From Azospirillum melinis (GTDB lineage: Bacteria > Pseudomonadota > Alphaproteobacteria > Azospirillales > Azospirillaceae): DNA of 43,307 nucleotides. Location of the stretch: the NCBI RefSeq assembly GCF_013340935.1, contig NZ_WHOS01000062.1:1-43307 (forward strand). The letters run 5' to 3'. The first letter of the stretch is position 1; the number at the start of each line of letters is the position of its first letter. Shown here one piece after another: positions 17,280 to 25,236 of this stretch. The position numbers and the translations under genes were made by a program. The notes below the pieces were generated by a model that did not search any database, was not told the origin of the DNA, and was given only the letters and a program-made list of their open reading frames with translations.

Positions 17280-17426
17280 ATGCTTTGCAACATCGTCACC
17301 GTCGCCTCGCTGGGCGTTCTTTTGCTGTCGGGTATCGGCTTCAGCGTCACCAAGGCGCCGAAGCAGGACCGCCAGCACGAAACCGACATGCCTCGCCGCA
17401 TGGCGGACGAGAACATCATGGGGTGA
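17280..17426 (+). CDS. small hydrophobic hypothetical protein (48 aa)
   Basis: A short ORF preceded by an AGGGAAAGGG ribosome-binding site. It reads MLCNIVTVASLGVLLLSGIG..., a single membrane segment or lipoprotein-like leader at residues 4-22. A charged tail follows (TKAPKQDRQHETDMPRRMADENIMG without its last residues). There is no family I recognise. It is isolated and directly followed by a T-rich terminator-like sequence, so it may alternatively be part of a small non-coding RNA gene. The good ribosome-binding site favours translation. Confidence 0.5.
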   Translation: MLCNIVTVASLGVLLLSGIGFSVTKAPKQDRQHETDMPRRMADENIMG

Positions 17427-17440
17427 TGTCGGGTTTTTTT
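17383..17440 (+). terminator. candidate intrinsic terminator after the 48-codon ORF
   Basis: CCGACAT (17383-17389) pairs with ATGTCGG (17426-17432), enclosing a nested CTCGCCGC-ATG-GCGG-A-CGAG hairpin. A run of seven T follows at once (17434-17440). A T7 run is unusual in DNA this GC-rich. The outer stem overlaps the last codons of the ORF. Confidence 0.4.
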
Positions 17441-17484
17441 AGCGGTTGCCGGGTCTGCCGGCAGCCGCGAAGGTGATGAAGCTC

Positions 17485-17633
17485 CCCTCTCCCGCCTCGG
17501 GAGAGGGAGGGGCCCGCCAAGGGCGGGAGGGTGAGGGGTGATCCAAGAAACCCTTAGTTCGGGATACTTGCACTACCCCTCACCCTTCCCAAGCTTCGCT
17601 TGGGCCCCTTCCCTCTCCCGGGGCGGGAGAGGG
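17485..17633. repeat. palindromic intergenic element, copy C (149 bp)
   Basis: Same ends as copies A and B (CCCTCTCCCGCCTCGGGAGAGGG at the left; CCCTCTCCCGGGGCGGGAGAGGG at the right), with inner arms GAGGGTGAGGGG and CCCCTCACCC and the CCCAAGCTTCGCTTGGG hairpin shared with copy A. The central ~35 bases are unique. It lies between the 48-codon ORF and the convergent oxidoreductase operon. Confidence 0.85.
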
Positions 17634-17646
17634 ATTTCACGGGCTG

Positions 17647-19917
17647 CTAAGCCCCTAGGATCTTATCCAGCGTGATGGGCAGGTCGCACAGGCGTTTGCC
17701 GGTCGCGTGGTAAATCGCATTGGCGATGGCGGCGGGGACGCCGACGATGCCGATCTCGCCGACCCCCTTGGCGCCGAGCGGGTTGACGATGTCGTCATGC
17801 TCTTCGACGAAGATGACGTCGATGTCGTGCACGTCGGCGTTCACCGGGATGTGATACTCGCCGAAATCATGGTTCATGAAGCGGCCCAGGCGCTGGTCGG
17901 TCATCGACTCCTCCTCCAGCGCCATGCCGATGCCCCACACCACCGCGCCCAGGACCTGGCTGCGCGCCGTCTTGGGATTGATGATGCGGCCGGCGGCCAC
18001 CGCGCTGACCACGCGGGTCACCTGCACGGTGCCGAGATCCTCGTCCACCCGCACCTCCGCGAAGATGGCCGAGTGGGTGCCGAGCGCATGCTGCATCTGC
18101 GACTTGTAATAGGGGATCGAGCGCGCCTCGTCCTCCAGCACCAGCAGATCGTTGGCCCGCATCACCTCGGTGATCGACAGGCGCCAGGACGGGTCCGCCC
18201 TGGCGATCAGGAAGCCGTCGGCGAAGATCAGCTCGTCGGCCTTCAGCCCCTTCAGGGGGCCGTCGTTCAGCCCGGCCGCCAGACCGGCCAGCCTGTCGCG
18301 CAGCCGGTCGCAGACCGCCTTCACGGCGGAGCCGACCGACGATACCGTCCAGGACCCGCCCTGCAACGGCGCCATCGGCAGGTTGGTGTCGCCGAGCTGG
18401 AAGCTCACCTTGTCGATCGGCAGGCCCAGGATGTCGGCGGCGATCTGCGTCATCGCCGTGTAGGTGCCGGGGCCGATGTCGGCGGTGGCGCTGCCCACCG
18501 TCAACGTGCCGTCGATGCCGAGCCTGGCCGACGCCACCGCCTGCCCCTGCATGGCGTCCCACACGCCGGTCGCCATGCCCCAGCCGACCAACTGCCGGCC
18601 CTCGCGCATCGAGCGGGGGGCGTGGCTGCGCTTGTGCCAGCCGAAGCGTTCGGCGCCCTGCTGGAAGCAGGCGCGCAGCTCCTTGCTGGAAAAGGGCTTG
18701 CCGGTGTTGGGATCGACATCGGTGTAGTTCTTCAGCCGCAGCTCCAGCGGGTCCATGCCGAGCTTGGCCGCCAGCTCGTCCATGGCGATCTCCAGCGCCG
18801 GGATGCCGGTGGCCGCACCGGGAGCCCGCTGGTCGAGCGGGGTGTGGGTGTCCAGGCGCGCCAGCTTGTAGTCCAGCCGGACATTGTCGCACCTGTATTG
18901 CTGGCCCGACCAGTTGACGACGACCTCGACGTAATTCTCGTTCTGCGAGGTCTCCTGCACCGCCTCGTGGATGACGGCGGTGAGGGTGCCGTCCTTGCGC
19001 GCCCCCAGCGCCACGCGCTGGAGCGTTTCCGGGCGGTGGCCGAAGCTGAACATCTGCGGGCGCGTCAGTTCGACCCGGACCGAGCGCTTCAGCGTGGTCG
19101 CCGCCAGCACCGCCATGAACAGCTGGTGCTGCGGGCGCAGGCCCGAGCCGAAGGCGCCGCCGACGAAGGGGGAGATCACCCGCACCGCGTCGGTGGAGAG
19201 GTTGAAGACGTTGCAGACATAGGTCTGGGTGTTGATCGGCCCCTGCGTCTTGTCATGGACGGTCAGGCTGCCGTCATTGTGGTAGATGACGGTGGAGGCG
19301 TGCATCTCCATCGGGTTGTGATGCTCAACCGCCTGGGAGAAGTTCAGGTCGACGCTGACTTCCGCCTCGGCCAGTGCCGTGTCGGCATCGCCGCGCGGCT
19401 TGGGCGGTGGCTGGAAGCCGCCCTTGTCCTTGCCGGGGGTGAAGGCGTCCGCCTTGGCCGCACGCAGGTCGGTACGGTGCTCGTCCGCCTCGTAGGTCAC
19501 ATGGATCAGGCGGGCGGCGTAGCGCGCCAGCTCGAAGCTCTCCGCCACCACCAGGGCGATGGGCTGGAGCGCATGGTGGATCGTCGCATCGTAGAGCGGG
19601 CGGAAGGGCGAGCCCTTCGGCGCGTCGTCGTCCTTCCACTTGCGGTCGAACCAGGGCAGGCTCGGCCGGTTGTCGTGGGTGAAGATTTGCAGGACGCCGG
19701 GAAGCGCCAGCGCCTTCGCGGTGTCGATGGCGAGGATGCGGCCGCGGGCGATGGCGCTGGAGACGATGTAGCCGTGGGCGAGGCCGGGCGTGTTGAACTC
19801 CGCGGCGTATCTGGCGCCGCCGGTCACCTTCAGCCGGCCGTCGACGCGGCTGACGGGCTTGCCGATCTGTGAACCAGGGCGGTCCAAAAGATCGGGGATG
19901 GTCGGTTTGGCGATCAT
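17647..19917 (-). CDS. paoC: aldehyde oxidoreductase, molybdenum-cofactor subunit (PaoC/YagR-like)
   Basis: Large catalytic subunit (756 residues) of a xanthine-oxidase-family enzyme that hydroxylates aldehydes. The N-terminal ald_Xan_dh domain begins IGKPVSRVDGRLKVTGGARYAAE. Mo-cofactor segments include GGAFGSGLRPQHQLF and DIGPGTYTAMTQIAADILG. The catalytic base is E721 in GAKGVGEIGIVG, near the C-terminus as in the family. The ATG at 19917 overlaps the FAD-subunit stop as ATGA, which fixes the start. Aromatic aldehyde detoxification is the role in E. coli; other substrates are possible. No moco-insertion chaperone (PaoD/XdhC) gene is adjacent. Confidence 0.88.
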   Translation of the reverse strand: MIAKPTIPDLLDRPGSQIGKPVSRVDGRLKVTGGARYAAEFNTPGLAHGYIVSSAIARGRILAIDTAKALALPGVLQIFTHDNRPSLPWFDRKWKDDDAPKGSPFRPLYDATIHHALQPIALVVAESFELARYAARLIHVTYEADEHRTDLRAAKADAFTPGKDKGGFQPPPKPRGDADTALAEAEVSVDLNFSQAVEHHNPMEMHASTVIYHNDGSLTVHDKTQGPINTQTYVCNVFNLSTDAVRVISPFVGGAFGSGLRPQHQLFMAVLAATTLKRSVRVELTRPQMFSFGHRPETLQRVALGARKDGTLTAVIHEAVQETSQNENYVEVVVNWSGQQYRCDNVRLDYKLARLDTHTPLDQRAPGAATGIPALEIAMDELAAKLGMDPLELRLKNYTDVDPNTGKPFSSKELRACFQQGAERFGWHKRSHAPRSMREGRQLVGWGMATGVWDAMQGQAVASARLGIDGTLTVGSATADIGPGTYTAMTQIAADILGLPIDKVSFQLGDTNLPMAPLQGGSWTVSSVGSAVKAVCDRLRDRLAGLAAGLNDGPLKGLKADELIFADGFLIARADPSWRLSITEVMRANDLLVLEDEARSIPYYKSQMQHALGTHSAIFAEVRVDEDLGTVQVTRVVSAVAAGRIINPKTARSQVLGAVVWGIGMALEEESMTDQRLGRFMNHDFGEYHIPVNADVHDIDVIFVEEHDDIVNPLGAKGVGEIGIVGVPAAIANAIYHATGKRLCDLPITLDKILGA

Positions 19918-20924
19918 GAGTGCTCCACTCCGGCGGCTTCGGCCAGCGCCCGGACGATGGCGCGCTCGGCAAGTCCGATCTTGAAGGCGTTGTGGGACTG
20001 GACCCTGGCGTCGCGCAGCAGGACGCGCGCGGCCTCGCGGAAGGTCTCCAGCGAGGCGGGCTTGCCGGCCAGCCCGGCTTCGGCCGCCGGGTCGCGCCAG
20101 GGCTTGTGGGCGACGCCGCCCAGCGCCAGCCGGGCGCTGCGGATCGTCTGGCCGTCCAGCTTGAGGGCGGCGGCCACCGACACCAGCGCGAAGGCGTAGG
20201 AGGCGCGGTCGCGGACCTTCAGGTAGGTCGAATGGTCGGCGAAGCCCTCGGCCGGCAGGTCGATGGCGGTGATCAGCTCGTCGGCGGCCAGATTGCTGTC
20301 GATGTGCGGGGTGTCGCCGGGCAGGCGGTGGAAGTCGGCGAAGGGGATGGTGCGCTCGCCCTTGGGGCCGCTGACGCGGACCACGGCGTCCAGCGCCGCC
20401 AGCGCCACGCACATGTCGGACGGGTGGACGGCGATGCAGCGGTCGCTGGCGCCCAGGATGGCGTGAATGCGGTTGACCCCGGTCAGCGCGCCGCAGCCGG
20501 TCCCCGGCTCCCGTTTGTTGCAGGGGGTGCCGGTGTCGTAGAAGTAATAGCAGCGCGTGCGTTGCAGCAGGTTGCCGCCGTTGGTCGCCATGTTGCGCAG
20601 CTGGGCCGAGGCGCCGGCCAGGATCGCCTTGGACAGCATCGGATAGCGCGCCTGCACCCGCGCGTCATAGGCGGTGTCGGCATTGCGGGCGAGCGCGCCG
20701 AGGCGCAGGCCGCCGTTTTCGATCTCCTCGATTTGGTCGAGGCCGAGGCGGGAGATGTCGAGCAGACGCTCCGGCCGCATCACGTCGGCCTTCATCAGGT
20801 CGAGCAGGTTGGTGCCGCCGGCAACGAACTTCACCGCCGCCTCGGTCGTCGTGCCGGGCTGGCCGGCCACACCACGCAACGCCGCATCGACGCTGTCGGG
20901 GCGGCCGTAGGAGAAAGCCCTCAT
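19914..20924 (-). CDS. paoB: aldehyde oxidoreductase, FAD-binding subunit (PaoB/YagS-like)
   Basis: A 336-residue flavoprotein subunit that passes electrons from the iron-sulfur subunit. FAD-binding motifs are KFVAGGTNLLDLMK and NMATNGGNLLQRT. After NLLQ the sequence RTRCYYFYDTGTPCNKREPGTGCGAL has several cysteines (each part quoted is short), corresponding to the extra [4Fe-4S] cluster insertion known in PaoB-type subunits and absent from eukaryotic xanthine oxidase. The CO_deh_flav_C domain forms the last ~110 residues. It is coupled at both ends by ATGA overlaps. Confidence 0.9.
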   Translation of the reverse strand: MRAFSYGRPDSVDAALRGVAGQPGTTTEAAVKFVAGGTNLLDLMKADVMRPERLLDISRLGLDQIEEIENGGLRLGALARNADTAYDARVQARYPMLSKAILAGASAQLRNMATNGGNLLQRTRCYYFYDTGTPCNKREPGTGCGALTGVNRIHAILGASDRCIAVHPSDMCVALAALDAVVRVSGPKGERTIPFADFHRLPGDTPHIDSNLAADELITAIDLPAEGFADHSTYLKVRDRASYAFALVSVAAALKLDGQTIRSARLALGGVAHKPWRDPAAEAGLAGKPASLETFREAARVLLRDARVQSHNAFKIGLAERAIVRALAEAAGVEHS

Positions 20925-21475
20925 GGCGTGCCTCCGTCCCTGGCTGCCGGCTGCGCGTCCATCACCTGCCGGATGGCGGCGACGATGTTGGGATAGGCGC
21001 CGCAGCGGCAGAGGTTGCCGCTCATCAGTTCGCGGATGTCGTCGTCGGTCCTGGCGTGCCCCTCCTCCAGCAGGCCGGCGGCGGAACAGATCTGGCCGGG
21101 CGTGCAGTAGCCGCACTGGAAGGCGTCCTGCTCGACGAAGGCCTCCTGCAACGGGTGGAGCGCGTCGCCGCTGGCAAGGCCCTCGATGGTGGTCACCGTC
21201 CGCCCCTCCGCCATCACCGCCAGGGTCAGGCAGGAGTTGATGCGGCGGCCGTCCACCAGCACGGTGCAGGCACCGCACTGGCCATGGTCGCAGCCCTTCT
21301 TGGTGCCGGTCAGGTCGAGATGCAGGCGCAGGGCGTCGAGCAGGCTGGTCCAGGGGGCGACGCGCAGGGTCTTGCGGCTGCCGTTGATGGTCAGGCTGAC
21401 CTCCATGGCGTCCGGCGGCGGCGCCGGCTGTTTGCGGGCGTGGCCCTGGAAGGCTGGACCTGTTGGCTGGGACAT
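20921..21475 (-). CDS. paoA: aldehyde oxidoreductase, [2Fe-2S] subunit (PaoA/YagT-like)
   Basis: A 184-residue iron-sulfur subunit, first gene of the operon. The plant-type [2Fe-2S] domain has GCDHGQCGACTVLVDGRR plus the final NSC. The C-terminal helical domain binds the second cluster through QCGYCTPGQ and GNLCRCGAYP. E. coli PaoA carries a Tat signal that exports the heterotrimer. Here the first ~23 residues (MSQPTGPAFQGHARKQPAPPP) have no twin-arginine or hydrophobic segment, so this complex is predicted to be cytoplasmic. Confidence 0.9.
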   Translation of the reverse strand: MSQPTGPAFQGHARKQPAPPPDAMEVSLTINGSRKTLRVAPWTSLLDALRLHLDLTGTKKGCDHGQCGACTVLVDGRRINSCLTLAVMAEGRTVTTIEGLASGDALHPLQEAFVEQDAFQCGYCTPGQICSAAGLLEEGHARTDDDIRELMSGNLCRCGAYPNIVAAIRQVMDAQPAARDGGTP

Positions 21476-21645
21476 GACCGCTCCGACTGCTGGCAGGTGG
21501 TTCCGCGAAAGGGATTCAGGAGGTCAACAGGAACCCTTCCGCGGCGTTCCGCCGGGACGTTCCGTCAAAAGGGGCGCTGTCAAAGAGCGGTGGCCGCCCC
21601 ATCTGGTGCGGAGGAACGCATCTCAATCGCGGAGCCCTCCCTGCC

Positions 21646-22140
21646 ATGAAACTTTCCGGTTCCTGCCGCTGCGGCGCCGTTCGCTTTACGCTGAACTCGC
21701 CGACGCCGGTGCCCTACATGCGCTGCTACTGCACCATCTGCCGCAAGAGTGCCGGCGGTGGGGGATACGCCATCAATCTCGGCGGCGATGCCGACACGCT
21801 GGAGGTCGAGGGACGCGAGGCGGTGGCGATGTGGCGGGCGCCGATCGAGGATCCCGATCATCCCGGTCAGACCCACCCGGGTCCGTCGCACCGGCATTTC
21901 TGCAAGCACTGCGGCACGGCGCTGTGGGCCGAGGACCCGGCCTGGCCGGAGCTGGTGCATCCCTTCGCCTCGGCCATCGACACGCCGCTGCCGACGCCGC
22001 CGGAGCGGGTCCACATCATGCTGGACTTCAAGGCGCCGTGGGTGGAGGTGCCGCAAGGCCCGAACGACGTGCAGTTCGCCCGCTATCCGGAGGAATCGCT
22101 GGAGGACTGGCACCGGCGGCACGGGCTGCTCGACCGGTAG
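21646..22140 (+). CDS. GFA-family (glutathione-dependent formaldehyde-activating enzyme-like) zinc protein
   Basis: A 164-residue protein of the Gfa/CENP-V fold. Zinc-binding cysteines are C7 and C9 (SCRCGAVRF), C27, C29 and C32 (RCYCTICRKS) and the later FCKHCGTALW pair. Gfa catalyses glutathione-formaldehyde adduct formation, but many members have other or unknown roles. It is divergent from the aldehyde oxidoreductase operon, which makes an aldehyde-related role attractive though unproven. The 170-bp divergent region has GTTCC/GGAAC repeats, including CGTTCCG at 21545 and 21558. Confidence 0.8.
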   Translation: MKLSGSCRCGAVRFTLNSPTPVPYMRCYCTICRKSAGGGGYAINLGGDADTLEVEGREAVAMWRAPIEDPDHPGQTHPGPSHRHFCKHCGTALWAEDPAWPELVHPFASAIDTPLPTPPERVHIMLDFKAPWVEVPQGPNDVQFARYPEESLEDWHRRHGLLDR

Positions 22141-22150
22141 ACACTCCGAT

Positions 22151-22888
22151 ATGGCGCGGCTGCTCGGATGGCTGGCGCTGCTGGTCCTGCTGGCGCTGGG
22201 CGGGGCGGCGGCCGGGGTGTGGGCCGGGCTGATCGCGGTGCCGCCGCGCTACGACCCATGGGCGCGGCTCGACCTGCGGGCGGAGCCGGACTGGCTGACC
22301 GGCTTCAAGCTGTCGCGGCTGACCCGCGACCCGGAACAGTGCCGCGCGGCGCTGGGCGAAACGGGGCTGCGCTTCACCGCCCTGCCCGACCGCCCGTCGG
22401 ACGAGAACTGCGCGCTCAGCGGTGTGGTGCGGGTATCGCGGTCGGACATCTCCGCGCCGGGCGTGGCCTTCAGCAGCGGCTTCATCGCCACCTGCGGGCT
22501 GGCCGCCGCCTGGACCCTGTTCGAGGCGAACGCCCTCCAGCCGGCGGCGCAGCGGCATTTCGGCCAGAGGGTGGCGCGGGTCGAGCATCTCGGCACCTAT
22601 GCCTGCCGCAACGTCTATGGCCGGACGGAGGGGCGGCGCAGCGAGCATGCCACCGCCAACGCCATCGACCTCGCCGCCTTCGTGCTGGCTGACGGGACGC
22701 GGATCGGCGTGCTGACCGACTGGGAGGCGAAGGGAGGCCGCGGGGCGGACGGGCGGAAGGCAGCCTTCCTGCGCGACCTGCGCGACGGCGCCTGCCGCTT
22801 CTTCGACGTCGTGCTGGGCCCCGACCATAACGCGGCGCACCGCAACCATTTCCACCTGGATATGGGCGCCTCCCGCACCTGCCGTTAA
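22151..22888 (+). CDS. extensin-like family protein, membrane-anchored
   Basis: A 245-residue protein. An N-terminal hydrophobic segment (LLGWLALLVLLALGGAAAGVW) is a signal anchor or signal peptide. The rest matches the bacterial extensin-like C-terminal domain: cysteines at EQCRAAL, ENCAL, TCGLA, YACRN, GACRF and RTCR, with the conserved RSEHATANAIDLAAF and the terminal HRNHFHLDMG. The EHATANAxD/HxxHxH pattern resembles D-Ala-D-Ala metallopeptidases of the VanY/LAS fold, suggesting a periplasmic cell-wall hydrolase (inference). It starts 11 bp after the GFA stop, so the genes are likely co-transcribed. Confidence 0.8.
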   Translation: MARLLGWLALLVLLALGGAAAGVWAGLIAVPPRYDPWARLDLRAEPDWLTGFKLSRLTRDPEQCRAALGETGLRFTALPDRPSDENCALSGVVRVSRSDISAPGVAFSSGFIATCGLAAAWTLFEANALQPAAQRHFGQRVARVEHLGTYACRNVYGRTEGRRSEHATANAIDLAAFVLADGTRIGVLTDWEAKGGRGADGRKAAFLRDLRDGACRFFDVVLGPDHNAAHRNHFHLDMGASRTCR

Positions 22889-23012
22889 CGTCCATCCGGT
22901 TCGGACTATGTCTGCTGGGTGCGTCAACGATTCTACGAAAGAAAGGGTTACCGCACGCCGGCTTTCGATCCACCATCATAATAAAAATGGGCCAAGCAAA
23001 GGGAGGAGACCG

Positions 23013-23504
23013 ATGTTGACTTTGCTTTATCGAAGCGATGCGGTGCCCCTGCTGCCTTTTTCGGCATTGGCGGACATTTGTGTGCGAAGCTCTGCAAACA
23101 ATCGCCGCCTGGGCGTGACCGGTTTCCTTGTGGAGCATGAGGGAACCTTCCTGCAAGTCTTGGAAGGCGAGCCGGACACCGTGACCGGACTGTTCGACCG
23201 CATTTTGCACGACGGGCGGCACCGCAACATGGCGGTGCTGGGCCGGTGGGAGCGGCCGGGACGGGCCTTCGGCTTCTGGGCGATGAATTTCGGCCCGCTG
23301 GACGACCCGGCCTTCTGGCAGGGCGAGTTCGCCGGACTGCGCGACGGCGCGGCCTTCCGGCGCAGGAGCGGCGATGCCGAGACCGCGCTGGCCGTGCTGT
23401 GCCGCGCCTATGTCTTCGCCGGCACGGTGGCGGGCACCGACCCGGTGATCCGCGGTTTCGTCATGGGCTATCCGCAGGCAACGAGGCAACTGGTGAAGGT
23501 GTGA
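23013..23504 (+). CDS. BLUF-domain blue-light photoreceptor (short, no output domain)
   Basis: A 163-residue flavin photoreceptor. The BLUF domain occupies residues 1-95. The residues essential to the BLUF photocycle are at the exact AppA spacing: Y6 (LLYRS), N30 (NNRRLGVTGF) and Q48 (FLQVLEG). R31/R32 and the GLFDRILHDGRH helix complete the fold. The C-terminal ~65 residues are helical with no EAL or other enzymatic domain, so it must signal by protein contact, like short PixD/YcgF-N types. A strong GGGAGGAG ribosome-binding site sets the ATG. It lies 122 bp before the MscS channel gene. Confidence 0.88.
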   Translation: MLTLLYRSDAVPLLPFSALADICVRSSANNRRLGVTGFLVEHEGTFLQVLEGEPDTVTGLFDRILHDGRHRNMAVLGRWERPGRAFGFWAMNFGPLDDPAFWQGEFAGLRDGAAFRRRSGDAETALAVLCRAYVFAGTVAGTDPVIRGFVMGYPQATRQLVKV

Positions 23505-23626
23505 AAGATCAAGCCCCTGATCGGGCTGGATGGTTTGAATTGATCCCTTGACGGAACGGCTCCTGCTCGTGCCATCGTCGCCCTCGCCCGGCCCCCGAAG
23601 GCCCGCCGCCGAGGAGAACCCCGTCG

Positions 23627-25108
23627 ATGACCGCCCTGCGGCGTCTGTCCGCCCCCGCCCTGGTCCTGGCCCTTCTGACGGCTCTGGTCGCCGCGAAGCC
23701 ATGGCTGCACCGCCATCTGGAGCCGCTCGTCGGCCCGGATCTCAGCAGCGGGTTCGACATCGCCGTCGCGTCTGCCGCCTGGCTGGTCGCCGCCTGGGGC
23801 GGGGCGCGGCTGATCGATCTGCTGGCGGCCGGCAATGGCGGGCTCGGTCCCGACGGCGCGCCGCGGCCGCCGCGCATCCCGCGGCTGTTGGCCGACCTGA
23901 TGCGCTTCTTCGTCTATGGCGTCGCCGTGGTGGCGATCCTGGCCTTCGTGTTCGAGCAGCCGGTGACCGGCCTGCTGGCGACCTCCGGCGTCGCCATCGC
24001 CGTGCTGGGCTTCGCGCTGCGCAACATGATCGCCGACATCTTTGCCGGCATCGCGCTGAACATCGAGCACCCCTACCGCATCGGCGACTGGCTGGAGCTG
24101 TCGCCCGGCGTGTCGGGACGGGTGGACGAGATCAACTGGCGCGCCACCCGGCTGATCGCTGGCGACGGCACCGCCATCGTCGTGCCGAACGGCATCGTCG
24201 CCGGCAGCCGCTTCGTCAATTACAGCCGCCCCAGCCCGGCCTTCCGCACCACCGTCCCCATCCTGCTGGACCAGGAGGTGCCGGTGGAGCGCGCCAAGCG
24301 CATCCTGCTGTCGGCCATGCTGTGTGCCGACGGCGTGCTGACCACCCCGCGGCCCGACGTGGTGGTGGAGGCGGTGACACCCAACGGCATCTCCTATCTG
24401 GCGCGCTACTGGCTGGACGATTTCGGGCGAGTGGCGCTGGTGCGCGATTCCGTGCTGGCGGCGGTGGTGGGCAACCTCGCCCGCGCCGGGATCGAACCGG
24501 CCCGGCCCAAGCAGGAAATCCGACGGCGCCAGCCGGCAGTGCCCGACACCGACACCCTGCGCCGCGGCCTGCTGCGCCAGACCGAGCTGTTCGACGCCTT
24601 CGACGATGACGAGGTCGACGCGCTGGCCCTGGCGATGCGGCAGATCCATGTCCCGGCCGGGTCGCCCGCCGTCCGCCAGGGCGATGCCGGAGAGTCGCTG
24701 TTCGTCATCGCGGAGGGCGTGTTCGACGTGCAGGTCGCCGCCCCTTCCCCCGCTTTCGCCGCCCCCGCTTTCGCCACCGACACGATGGACGGACAGCGGC
24801 CGGGCGTGCTGCATCTGACGCGTCTGCGGCCGGGCGACCTGTTCGGCGAGATGTCGCTGCTGACCGGCCAGCCGCGCAGCGCCTCGGTGGTCGCCTGCAC
24901 CGATTCCGTTGTGTTCGAGCTGGCGCGGAACCACCTCGACCCGGTGCTGCGCCGCCGGCCGGAACTGGCCGAACGGCTGGCCGAGCTGATGGCCGAGCGC
25001 CAGAGCCGCAACGCCGCCGAAACCAACCGCCAGCAGGGGGCCGCACCGCCGCCGACGGTGGAATCGCAGGCCCTGCTGACCCGGCTGCGCAGCTTCTTCG
25101 GGCTGTAA
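23627..25108 (+). CDS. MscS-type channel with C-terminal cyclic-nucleotide-binding domain
   Basis: A 493-residue inner-membrane protein. Predicted TM segments are at about 7-25, 45-65, 90-112 and the pore helix (ATSGVAIAVLGFALRNMIAD). The MscS beta domain follows (NIEHPYRIGDWLEL, GRVDEINWRATRL, VVPNGIVAGSRFVNYSRP). After about residue 300 a cNMP domain begins (FDAFDDDEVDALA) with the phosphate-binding cassette GDLFGEMSLLTGQPRSASVV. This bCNG architecture is cyclic-nucleotide-modulated and usually weakly mechanosensitive. A low-complexity Pro/Ala/Phe insertion interrupts the cNMP barrel. Its position before the NAGGN operon fits a role in osmotic balance. Confidence 0.9.
   Translation: MTALRRLSAPALVLALLTALVAAKPWLHRHLEPLVGPDLSSGFDIAVASAAWLVAAWGGARLIDLLAAGNGGLGPDGAPRPPRIPRLLADLMRFFVYGVAVVAILAFVFEQPVTGLLATSGVAIAVLGFALRNMIADIFAGIALNIEHPYRIGDWLELSPGVSGRVDEINWRATRLIAGDGTAIVVPNGIVAGSRFVNYSRPSPAFRTTVPILLDQEVPVERAKRILLSAMLCADGVLTTPRPDVVVEAVTPNGISYLARYWLDDFGRVALVRDSVLAAVVGNLARAGIEPARPKQEIRRRQPAVPDTDTLRRGLLRQTELFDAFDDDEVDALALAMRQIHVPAGSPAVRQGDAGESLFVIAEGVFDVQVAAPSPAFAAPAFATDTMDGQRPGVLHLTRLRPGDLFGEMSLLTGQPRSASVVACTDSVVFELARNHLDPVLRRRPELAERLAELMAERQSRNAAETNRQQGAAPPPTVESQALLTRLRSFFGL
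24747..24775 (+). repeat. 15-bp-period in-frame tandem duplication in the cNMP domain
   Basis: CCCCCGCTTTCGCC occurs at 24747-24760 and 24762-24775. It duplicates a PAFA-containing five-residue unit in a surface loop of the cyclic-nucleotide-binding barrel. The change is in frame, so it alters loop length without breaking the gene. Confidence 0.75.
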
Positions 25109-25121
25109 CGGCGCTTCCAAA

Positions 25122-25146
25122 GGAACCTTGAGCCCTGCCAGCCGTT
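25122..25146 (+). promoter_or_regulatory. candidate EcfG general-stress promoter of the NAGGN operon
   Basis: GGAAC (25122-25126), 16 bases, then CGTT (25143-25146), the exact alphaproteobacterial EcfG consensus GGAAC-N16/17-CGTT. It lies 91 bp before the first NAGGN gene and after the stop of the channel gene, in the correct orientation. Confidence 0.65.
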
Positions 25147-25236
25147 GTTCCACGCGGGTAGCGGTGGTGCAGTTCGGCCCTTTTTGACGGGTCTGGCGCC
25201 CCTTCGTCCTGAACCAACGAGGAGGCTCGACAGCCG

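Noticed and set aside
17105..17476. 123-codon frame overlapping the 48-codon ORF
   Set aside because: It has no family resemblance, is Arg/His-rich in the manner of shadow frames, and has no ribosome-binding site, whereas the smaller ORF has one.
23553..23579. Second EcfG promoter before the MscS channel (GGAAC...CGTC)
   Set aside because: The spacing is 18 bases and the -10 box is CGTC rather than CGTT, so it does not meet the consensus.
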